DNA of 20,884 nucleotides from Elusimicrobiota bacterium (GTDB lineage: Bacteria; Elusimicrobiota; Elusimicrobia; UBA1565; JACRDR01). The translations under genes and the position numbers were made by a program. The stretch covers positions 1 through 20,884 of the forward strand of contig JACQPI010000077.1 in assembly GCA_016207585.1 (NCBI GenBank), read 5' to 3'. The notes beneath the pieces are model-generated. The model had not been told where the DNA came from. It made no database searches and saw nothing but the letters and a program-made list of their open reading frames with translations. Of the stretch, positions 16,383-20,884 are shown in pieces (positions within the stretch are counted from its first letter, which is position 1; every line of letters begins with the position of its first letter).

Positions 16383-16826
16383 CTAAAACGGAACCTCCTC
16401 GAGGGACTCCGCTTCAGCCGAAGAATCTTCTCCTTTCTGGACCGAAGCGGTCGTTTCGCCGGAGGCGGATGCGGATACGGTGGATAAAAACTGGACTCGC
16501 CGGGCCTCCACTTCCACCACGGTACGTTTCTGGCCGCTCTTATCCTCGTAATCCCGCGACCGCAAGCGGCCCTCGACGCTGACGGGGCTCCCCTTCCTTA
16601 ACTTATCCTTGCAGCGCTGCCCTTGTTCGCGCCACACCACGACCGGCATGTAAAAAACGTCGTCCTTCCATTCGCTGGTTTTAGCGTCCTTAATACGCCG
16701 GTTGACCGCGATCGAAAAACTGCATTTGGCTACGCCGCCGCCGGTGAAAAAAATCTCGGGGTCCCGGGTCAGCCGGCCGTTCAGCAGCGCTAAATTAAGC
16801 TCCGGCAAACGCACCCCGGCACTCAT
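16383..16826 (-). CDS. ssb: Single-stranded DNA-binding protein
   Basis: 147 residues. The OB fold occupies about 8-115 (LNLALLNGRLTRDPE, SFSIAVNR, VVVWREQGQRCKDKLRKG, VEGRLRSRDYEDKSGQ), followed by a short disordered linker. The acidic tip ESLEEVPF stands in for the usual DDDIPF that recruits partner proteins. It protects single-stranded DNA during replication and repair, fitting its place upstream of dnaB. ATG 16826 overlaps the rpsF stop (ATGA), and a longer in-frame reading into rpsF is rejected. The codons for the tail also form the rpsR Shine-Dalgarno. Confidence 0.96.
   Translation of the reverse strand: MSAGVRLPELNLALLNGRLTRDPEIFFTGGGVAKCSFSIAVNRRIKDAKTSEWKDDVFYMPVVVWREQGQRCKDKLRKGSPVSVEGRLRSRDYEDKSGQKRTVVEVEARRVQFLSTVSASASGETTASVQKGEDSSAEAESLEEVPF
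16394..16399 (-). promoter_or_regulatory. Shine-Dalgarno of rpsR embedded in the ssb C-terminal codons
   Basis: On the minus strand AGGAGG lies 11 nt before the rpsR ATG and overlaps the codons GAG GAG GTT for the Glu-Glu-Val of the SSB tip. The ssb stop TAG and the rpsR ATG are adjacent, so ribosomes ending ssb can restart at once. The 11-nt spacing is slightly longer than ideal. Confidence 0.65.
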
Positions 16827-17152
16827 GGAGCCTTGACCTTGGATTTCGACTTGACCTTCGTTTTCCGCTCTTCCTGACGTACGATCATGCTGCGCAGGAT
16901 CGGTTCCTGCAGCCGCCACTGCCCATCGAGGCGCACCACCAAGCCGGGTGGGGACTTAAACTTAAGGTAGTAGTAATAACTCTCGCGACAGTGCTCGATT
17001 GGGAAGGTCAACTTGCGGCGGCCCCAACGATCCTCGCTGAGGACCTCGCCGCCCTCGGTTGAAATCATTTTTTTGGACCTTTCAACCAACCCGGCGATCT
17101 CGGCATCGGACAATTGAGGACGGAATAAAAGAACGGCCTCGTAAATCGGCAC
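16823..17152 (-). CDS. rpsF: 30S ribosomal protein S6
   Basis: 109 residues with the S6 ferredoxin-like fold: PIYEAVLLFRPQLSD, WGRRKLTFPIEH, SYYYYLKFK and a final strand near LVVRLDGQWRLQEPILRSMIV. It ends in a Lys/Ser-rich tail (KTKVKSKSKVKAP) beyond the common core. S6 pairs with S18 on the 30S platform. The GTG at 17152 gives the family N-terminus. No Shine-Dalgarno precedes it, but an extended -10 box ends 6 nt upstream, so the mRNA from that promoter may be leaderless. Its stop overlaps ssb by 4 nt. Confidence 0.95.
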   Translation of the reverse strand: MPIYEAVLLFRPQLSDAEIAGLVERSKKMISTEGGEVLSEDRWGRRKLTFPIEHCRESYYYYLKFKSPPGLVVRLDGQWRLQEPILRSMIVRQEERKTKVKSKSKVKAP

Positions 17153-17158
17153 CTTGGG

Positions 17159-17167
17159 AGTATAGCA
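17159..17167 (-). promoter_or_regulatory. Extended -10 promoter immediately before rpsF
   Basis: Read on the minus strand the site is TGC-TATACT: an extended -10 (TGn) plus a hexamer matching TATAAT at five of six positions. It ends 6 nt before the GTG at 17152, placing the expected transcription start at the start codon itself. The -35 position is poor, which extended -10 promoters tolerate. It lies in the 32-nt gap between the HTH gene and rpsF. Confidence 0.55.
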
Positions 17168-17184
17168 AATTTTACGGGAAAAAT

Positions 17185-17445
17185 CTAGCGGCCGGATTGC
17201 CTGAAAAGCGGCATCTCGGAGTCTACGGGACGCGTGATGAGCCGCTCCCTAAGCCATTGCTCGATCAGCGGTTTGGAGAACCGGTATTGCCGGCCGATCC
17301 GCGACGCGGGGATTTTCTTCTGGCGAATGAGGTTGTAAATTTTCGAGCGCCCCATCCCCAAATACTGGGCCAGGGTTTTGATATCCATGACCTCCGGGGG
17401 CGGGCCCGCCAACGGCTTGCGACCCGCCTTTTTTCGACGCTTCAC
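17185..17445 (-). CDS. Excisionase-family (MerR-like) helix-turn-helix DNA-binding protein
   Basis: 86 residues. A basic N-terminus (KRRKKAGRK) precedes a winged HTH of the excisionase/HTH_17 type: MDIKTLAQYLGMGRSKIYNLI (20-40) is the helix-turn-helix and IPASRIGRQYRF (45-56) the wing, followed by LIEQWL. Such proteins bind DNA as small regulators or recombination directionality factors; no integrase is near, so a regulatory role is likelier. It is the first gene of the minus-strand run, 32 nt before rpsF, with a TTGACA promoter and palindromes upstream that could be its own operator. The GTG at 17445 has GGAG 11 nt upstream. Target and effector are unknown. Confidence 0.82.
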   Translation of the reverse strand: MKRRKKAGRKPLAGPPPEVMDIKTLAQYLGMGRSKIYNLIRQKKIPASRIGRQYRFSKPLIEQWLRERLITRPVDSEMPLFRQSGR

Positions 17446-17494
17446 CGTGCTCGGTCTCCGTTCGAAAAGGCGTTTATTAACTTGATTTGGTTTG

Positions 17495-17514
17495 TGACGA
17501 CGTCAGTGTACACT
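17495..17514. repeat. Two adjoining palindromes overlapping the HTH-gene promoter (candidate operator)
   Basis: AGTGTACACT at 17505-17514 is a perfect 10-bp palindrome that contains the -10 of the minus-strand promoter. Joined to it, sharing one base, TGACGACGTCA (17495-17505) is a 5-1-5 inverted repeat over the expected transcription start. Such symmetric sites at a promoter suggest binding of a dimeric regulator, perhaps the HTH protein itself. The operator role is an inference. Confidence 0.5.
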
Positions 17515-17533
17515 ATGTACCATATATTGTCAA
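17505..17533 (-). promoter_or_regulatory. Sigma70-type promoter for the HTH-rpsF operon
   Basis: On the minus strand a perfect -35 TTGACA (plus 17528-17533) is followed after exactly 17 nt by TACACT (plus 17505-17510), matching the -10 consensus at four of six positions. Transcription would start near 17498, leaving a leader of about 50 nt before the GTG at 17445. This is the best consensus promoter in the window and probably drives the long minus-strand operon. Confidence 0.7.
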
Positions 17534-17611
17534 GTTTTATTTGCCCCGTTTGCGCCTCGCCCGCCTGAAAGTTCCCCCCCGACGACCGACGGGATGCCGA
17601 CGATAAAAAAC

Positions 17612-17641
17612 TTGCATTCGATCGGGCATATTGTGTATGCT
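17612..17641 (+). promoter_or_regulatory. Probable promoter of the two-repeat small protein gene
   Basis: TTGCAT (17612-17617) and TATGCT (17636-17641; four of six) are 18 nt apart, with transcription expected near 17648 and a leader of about 45 nt. The -35 is weak. The rest of the 248-nt gap 17446-17693 holds the divergent promoter and palindromes described separately, an AT-rich stretch and no other gene that can be supported. Confidence 0.45.
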
Positions 17642-17676
17642 GTCGAGGAGCGACGATGTTGCTCACACCAACTACC

Positions 17677-17683
17677 AGGAGGG
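17677..17683 (+). promoter_or_regulatory. Perfect Shine-Dalgarno deciding the start at 17694
   Basis: AGGAGGG complements the 16S rRNA 3' end and ends 10 nt before ATG 17694. It selects this ATG over in-frame upstream starts. It is the strongest ribosome-binding site in the window, which suggests high expression. Confidence 0.8.
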
Positions 17684-17693
17684 ATCGAACACC

Positions 17694-17915
17694 ATGGCAG
17701 AAAAAGTGGCGAAGGCCGGAGTGAAACGGGCAGAAGGGTTTCTCTACTTCATCGACAAGCAGGGAGACGTCTCCCGCGCGAAGATGGCCCGCGGCGGCAA
17801 AAAGGGCGGCAAGCCCGAGAAAGTCCTGAAACTCGGGATCAAAAAGGAGTCCGGATACCTGTACTACCTGGACAAAAAGGGTGATGTGTCCCGGGCGAAG
17901 ATGGTCAACGCCTAA
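17694..17915 (+). CDS. Small basic protein of two 30-residue tandem repeats, function unknown
   Basis: 73 residues, very rich in lysine, without signal peptide, membrane segment or cysteine. Residues 2-31 and 41-70 are repeats of each other with 19 of 30 positions identical. They share EKV.K.G.K, then LY, DK and the identical block GDVSRAKM; the linker ARGGKKGGK is basic and Gly-rich. Each unit looks like a beta-hairpin with an aromatic first strand, a DKxGD turn and a second strand. The aromatic strand plus Asp-Gly turn recalls cell-wall-binding repeats only loosely, and nucleic acid binding through lysines is equally possible. The gene is a single-gene unit with its own promoter, a perfect Shine-Dalgarno and a strong terminator, so it is likely real and well expressed. 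I do not recognise a characterised family. Confidence 0.85.
   Translation: MAEKVAKAGVKRAEGFLYFIDKQGDVSRAKMARGGKKGGKPEKVLKLGIKKESGYLYYLDKKGDVSRAKMVNA
17697..17903 (+). repeat. Internal duplication within the small protein gene
   Basis: Coding unit 1 spans 17697-17786 and unit 2 spans 17814-17903, each 30 codons, with a 27-nt linker. Protein identity is higher than the DNA suggests: even the identical GDVSRAKM blocks use different codons (GGAGACGTCTCC against GGTGATGTGTCC). The duplication is therefore old and kept by selection on the protein. Confidence 0.85.
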
Positions 17916-17931
17916 ATATCTTCACGCCGAT

Positions 17932-17972
17932 AAATCCCCTTCCGGCCTCAGCCGGGAGGGGATTTTATTTTT
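17932..17972 (+). terminator. Strong Rho-independent terminator of the small protein gene
   Basis: A 15-bp stem (AAATCCCCTTCCGGC with GCCGGGAGGGGATTT, one G-T wobble) closes a 4-nt CTCA loop and runs into TTTATTTTT. It starts 16 nt after the stop at 17915. It separates the small gene from panE, which must then have its own promoter. Confidence 0.92.
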
Positions 17973-17983
17973 CACTGTCGAAT

Positions 17984-17997
17984 TGATAGAGTAGAAT
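17984..17997 (+). promoter_or_regulatory. -10 region directly before panE
   Basis: Two overlapping candidates are seen: an extended -10 TGA-TAGAGT (17984-17992), 8 nt before ATG 18001, and TAGAAT (17992-17997), 3 nt before it. The preceding terminator demands a promoter here. TAG at 17992-17994 is in frame with panE, so the coding region cannot begin earlier. No Shine-Dalgarno is present, so the transcript is probably leaderless or nearly so. Confidence 0.5.
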
Positions 17998-18000
17998 CTC

Positions 18001-18942
18001 ATGCTGCCCATTGGAATCGTCGGCCCGGGAGCGATCGGAGGACTTCTCTCATCCCAGTTCGTCCGCGCCGGCTATCCCGTGGTGCTGGTCGGCCGCGACG
18101 AGGATTGGTTGCGCCGCGTACGCAGGGAGGGCCTGCGGATCCTTGGAAAAGAATTCGGCGACAGGCGAGTCCGTCCCGGAAAAAAACTCCGGGTGACCCT
18201 CGCGCCTTCAGGCCCGCCGTGCGCCGCGGTTTTCATCTGCGTCAAATCGGCGGATACGGCCGGCGCGTTGAAGACCGCCGCGCCGCTGATCGGCCCCTCG
18301 ACGGCGATTATCGGCCTGCAGAACGGCCTGGCGCACCCCGGTCTCTACCGGCGCGCCTTTGGGGAACGCCGGACCATTTTCGGCGCAAGCCTGATCGCCT
18401 CCGAGCGCCCGAACCGTCTAACGATGCGGCACCATGGGGGCCGGGAAATCCTTCTCTCCCGCCATGCCGGCAACGAAACCTGCCTTCGGGTCGCCAGCAG
18501 GCTGCTGGCGCGTTCCGGCTGGAAAACTCGCGCCCTCGCCTCCCGCGATCACCTGTTATGGACCAAGGCGGCCTTCAACGCGGCCGTCAATCCGCTGGGA
18601 GCCCTTACGGGGAGAACCAACGGCGAGCTGGCCCGCATTCCCGCCCTGCGGGAGGTCTTATTGCGCCTGCTGCGCGAAACGACGACCCTCGCGCGCCGCG
18701 ATGGACGCGCGCCCCTCCGCTTCTCCCGGCTGAAGAGCCAGATTCTCCATGGCTGCCGGGCCGCCCCGGGACAGCCCAACTCCATGCTGCAAGACGTTCG
18801 CGCCGGGAGGAGAACCGAGGTGGACGCGATCGTGGCCCCCTTCCTCAGAATTGCTCGGCGCCGGGGCATTCCGGCACCCACGCTGGAGTCAATCCACCGG
18901 TTCGTCAAGCGCCTGGAAAGAGAACTCCGCCGGAAGACCTAA
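18001..18942 (+). CDS. panE: 2-dehydropantoate 2-reductase (ketopantoate reductase)
   Basis: 313 residues. The Rossmann glycine motif is GPGAIGG (8-14), followed by CVKSADT (80-86) and LQNG (106-109). The catalytic lysine is Lys189 in WTKAAFNAAVNPLGALTG, and Glu273 lies in RAGRRTEVDAI near the end, with NSMLQD just before. It reduces ketopantoate to pantoate with NADPH for coenzyme A synthesis, in the cytosol. The family also includes related 2-hydroxyacid reductases, but the catalytic pattern is that of PanE. Its stop overlaps the folD start by 1 nt (TAATG), so the two are coupled. The C1 unit of pantoate itself comes from methylene-THF, FolD's substrate, through PanB, which is not in the window. 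Confidence 0.9.
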   Translation: MLPIGIVGPGAIGGLLSSQFVRAGYPVVLVGRDEDWLRRVRREGLRILGKEFGDRRVRPGKKLRVTLAPSGPPCAAVFICVKSADTAGALKTAAPLIGPSTAIIGLQNGLAHPGLYRRAFGERRTIFGASLIASERPNRLTMRHHGGREILLSRHAGNETCLRVASRLLARSGWKTRALASRDHLLWTKAAFNAAVNPLGALTGRTNGELARIPALREVLLRLLRETTTLARRDGRAPLRFSRLKSQILHGCRAAPGQPNSMLQDVRAGRRTEVDAIVAPFLRIARRRGIPAPTLESIHRFVKRLERELRRKT

Positions 18943-19811
18943 TGGGCGCCAAAATTCTTCGTGGGGATCTGATCGCGGGGCGAATCCTGAGCGCCCTCGG
19001 CGCGCGCGCGGCGGCGCTGGAACGCAAACGGGGCTACCCCCCCGCGCTCGCGATCCTGCGGATCGGCGACAATCCCGCCAGCCGGGCGTACGCGCGCAAT
19101 CAAATCCGGATCTATGAATCCCGAGGCATCTCGGTCCGCGTCGCCGAGCTCGGCTCCAAGTCGACCGAGCGCGCCGCTCTGAAAGTTCTCGATCGCCTTA
19201 CCGGAGATCCGCGCGTGGACGGCGTGATCGTGCACACCCCGCTGCCGCCGGCCGTTCGCTTCGACGCGTTGATCGCCCGACTGCCGCCCGAGAAAGACGT
19301 CGAAGGCCTCACGCTCCGCAATTATGGAATGCTCTATTACGCGAAAACCCTCCAGGAACTTAAATCGAAGGACGTCTTCGTGCCTCCGACGGCCCAAGCC
19401 ATCCTGATGCTCTTGCGCGCCTCGGGAACGAAGCTCGCCGGGGCGGCGGCGGTCGTCGTCGGTCGATCCGGGATCGTAGGGCGGCCGGCCGCGCATCTCC
19501 TGTCGTGCGCGAACGCGACGGTGACTCTCTGTCACTCGAAAACGGCGAATCTCGCCCGCTACCTGCGTCAGGCCGATATCGTCGTTTGCGCCGCGGGACG
19601 ACCCCGCTCTATAAAAGGAAGCGACCTTAAAAAGGGCTGCACCGTCATCGACGCGGGAACCAGTTATGTGGGCGCAAAATTGCGCGGCGACGCCGATGCG
19701 GAAAGCGTCCGGAATGCGGCGCGAGCGATCGCGCCGGTGCCGGGCGGCGTGGGACCGCTGACGACGGCGATGTTGTTGGCCAATCTCCTCAACGCCGCGG
19801 AAAGACGCTAA
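18942..19811 (+). CDS. folD: FolD-like methylene-THF dehydrogenase with altered cyclohydrolase active site
   Basis: 289 residues, full FolD length and numbering in step with E. coli FolD. The fold markers are present: GDNPASRAY (42-50), KDVEGL (118-123), the NADP-site GRSGIVGRP (174-182) and PVPGGVGPLT (265-274). Three residues known as catalytic or folate-contacting are changed. Tyr50 is kept, but Lys54 is Gln, Gln98 is His (VHTPLP instead of VQLPLP) and Asp121 is Glu. The usual PCTP becomes PPTA (148-151). FolD converts methylene-THF to methenyl-THF and then formyl-THF. Loss of the lysine should cripple the cyclohydrolase step while the dehydrogenase may survive. It could be a dehydrogenase-only form or a paralogue with another role. 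Translationally coupled to panE; convergent with nadA, overlapping it by 4 nt. Confidence 0.85.
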   Translation: MGAKILRGDLIAGRILSALGARAAALERKRGYPPALAILRIGDNPASRAYARNQIRIYESRGISVRVAELGSKSTERAALKVLDRLTGDPRVDGVIVHTPLPPAVRFDALIARLPPEKDVEGLTLRNYGMLYYAKTLQELKSKDVFVPPTAQAILMLLRASGTKLAGAAAVVVGRSGIVGRPAAHLLSCANATVTLCHSKTANLARYLRQADIVVCAAGRPRSIKGSDLKKGCTVIDAGTSYVGAKLRGDADAESVRNAARAIAPVPGGVGPLTTAMLLANLLNAAERR

Positions 19812-20869
19812 TTTTTGGGCTCGGCCGCCTCGGCAAGTTCGAACATGCGATCGAGCGACCGGCGCGCGCGCTCGGCGACCGGCGGGGGAACCGTGACGGC
19901 ATGATCGGGACGCGGATTCTCCAAAACCTCCAAGACGCGCCGCAGGTCGACCGATTTCATGTAGGGACAAAGCCGGCACATCGGGATGAAGTTTTTTTCC
20001 GGAAATTGAGTGCGCGCCATATCTCCCAGCCCGCACTCCGTCACCAGCATATAGTGCTTGGCGGGAGTCTGCGCGACGTAGCGCATCATGTCTCCCGTCC
20101 CGCCGATAAAATCCACCGTCCGGACCAGCGCGGGACTGCACTCCGAATGCGCCAGTATTTTGACGTCGGGATAGGCCTTGCGGTAGTACTCCACCGAGGA
20201 AGGGTCGAAATTTTCATGGACGATGCACTTGCCGTTCCAGATGACGAGTTCCTCGCCGAGTTTCTTTTTCAACTCCCGCGCGAGATTGCGGCCCATCCAC
20301 TCATCGGGCAGGAATACGATGCGCGGATGCTCCCGAAAAAGTCTCCGGAGGATCTTGGCGGCATTGGCGCTTGTCACGATCACATCGCTCTCGGCCTTTA
20401 CCTCGACCGACGTGTTGATATAGCTGACCACCGGCAGCCCGGGATGGCGCGCCTGCAATCGTCGGACGTCCTCCGCCGTGATGGATTCCGCCAAAGAGCA
20501 TCCCGCCTCCAGAGCCGGAAGCAGCACCTCCTTCTCCGGGTTGAGAATCTTGGCGGTCTCGGCCATGAAGCGCACGCCGCAAAAAACGATGCGCTCGGCT
20601 TCGGTCCGCGCGCAAAGCTTGGCGAGCCGATAGGAATCTCCCGTGAAATCCGCGACGCCGCATAGGATTTCCGCCCTCTGATAGATATGGGCCGGGATGA
20701 CCGCGCGCCGCTCCCCTTTAAGGCGATTGATTCTCCACGTAAGTTCGGCGCAGCGCTCGAGCTCGGCTTCCGTGTACCCCAAAGACAGCAGCCCCTTCTC
20801 GGCCAGGCGATCCGCCTCGCTGGAAAGCTCTTGCGCGGTGGGTCGGATGGAGGCCATCGAGCCGTTCAT
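19808..20869 (-). CDS. nadA: Quinolinate synthase A
   Basis: 353 residues, the length of the E. coli-type enzyme. It condenses iminoaspartate with dihydroxyacetone phosphate to quinolinate in NAD synthesis. The three 4Fe-4S cysteines are visible: Cys124 (EAGCSLAES), Cys215 (NGKCIVHENF) and Cys301 (CRLCPYM, with an extra Cys298). AHIYQ (60-64), SYINTSVEVKAESD (149-162) and AHSEC (240-244) are further family blocks. The start is the ATG at 20869; another ATG lies 12 nt inside. The frame stays open for the 15 nt to the window edge, so a slightly earlier start cannot be excluded. The nadB partner that makes iminoaspartate is not in the window. No terminator is seen in the 4-nt convergent overlap with folD. 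Confidence 0.96.
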   Translation of the reverse strand: MNGSMASIRPTAQELSSEADRLAEKGLLSLGYTEAELERCAELTWRINRLKGERRAVIPAHIYQRAEILCGVADFTGDSYRLAKLCARTEAERIVFCGVRFMAETAKILNPEKEVLLPALEAGCSLAESITAEDVRRLQARHPGLPVVSYINTSVEVKAESDVIVTSANAAKILRRLFREHPRIVFLPDEWMGRNLARELKKKLGEELVIWNGKCIVHENFDPSSVEYYRKAYPDVKILAHSECSPALVRTVDFIGGTGDMMRYVAQTPAKHYMLVTECGLGDMARTQFPEKNFIPMCRLCPYMKSVDLRRVLEVLENPRPDHAVTVPPPVAERARRSLDRMFELAEAAEPKN

Positions 20870-20884
20870 GGTTTCCGCTCTGCC

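Noticed and set aside
17185..17445. Excisionase-type HTH as a sign of a prophage or integrated element
   Set aside because: No integrase, attachment repeats, tRNA or phage gene is present and all neighbours are core genes, so a regulator is more likely.
17442..17666. A small minus-strand frame over the divergent regulatory region
   Set aside because: It overlaps the TTGACA promoter, the palindromes and the opposite promoter, has no Shine-Dalgarno and looks random in composition.
18105..19811. A continuous 568-residue plus-strand reading running through panE into folD
   Set aside because: The first part is an out-of-frame shadow of panE; only the part from 18942 is folD. It is not a real fusion.
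18939..20141. A 400-residue minus-strand frame across folD and nadA
   Set aside because: It lies opposite folD and in the wrong frame of nadA, without family motifs.
1..20884. CRISPR arrays, insertion sequences, tRNA or rRNA genes
   Set aside because: No spaced direct repeats, transposase motifs, terminal inverted repeats or RNA gene cores were seen on either strand.

Overview
The window is a gene-dense, GC-rich bacterial chromosomal segment carrying mostly housekeeping genes. It encodes an MCE lipid transporter with an outer-membrane-like domain, so the host is almost certainly diderm. GTG starts are frequent (at least six genes). No transposase, integrase, tRNA, rRNA, CRISPR or phage gene is visible. 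The phylum cannot be fixed from this sequence alone. Gene content and style would fit a deep-branching diderm such as Elusimicrobiota, but that is an inference with low confidence.

Layout. Positions 1-815 (minus) hold the 5' part of a GT39/ArnT-like membrane glycosyltransferase. Divergent from it, 853-4039 (plus) holds a DsbA-like thiol oxidoreductase, a MauE/DoxX redox membrane protein, a CheY-like receiver, a FIST sensor protein and a PilZ protein. Positions 4065-17445 are a run of 15 minus-strand genes, many overlapping by 4 nt. In transcription order they are an excisionase-type HTH gene, rpsF, ssb, rpsR, rplI, dnaB, alr, mlaE, mlaF, mlaD, radA, a PIN/TRAM membrane protein, fused ispDF, cysS and rlmB. 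Positions 17446-17693 are a divergent regulatory region. Positions 17694-17915 (plus) encode a 73-residue basic protein made of two 30-residue repeats, with its own promoter, a perfect Shine-Dalgarno and a strong intrinsic terminator. Then follow panE and a divergent folD (plus, overlapping by 1 nt) and, convergent, nadA (minus).

How the genes fit together. The long minus-strand run joins the classical rpsF-ssb-rpsR-rplI-dnaB block to alr, a minimal MlaEFD lipid transporter and a radA-yacL-ispDF-cysS-rlmB block whose order recalls Bacillus. The MlaD protein appears to span the whole envelope: TM anchor, MCE domain, helical stretch, beta-barrel-like C-terminus. The plus-strand cluster at 853-4039 joins envelope disulfide chemistry with sensory and c-di-GMP modules. 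The right end is cofactor synthesis (pantothenate, folate C1, NAD).

The points most worth a second look are the orphan two-repeat protein; the FolD homologue in which Lys54, Gln98 and Asp121 (E. coli numbering) are all replaced; the envelope-spanning MlaD; the HTH gene with overlapping palindromes at its promoter heading the ribosomal operon; and several transcription-unit starts where a -10 element lies 3-8 nt before the start codon, suggesting leaderless mRNAs.
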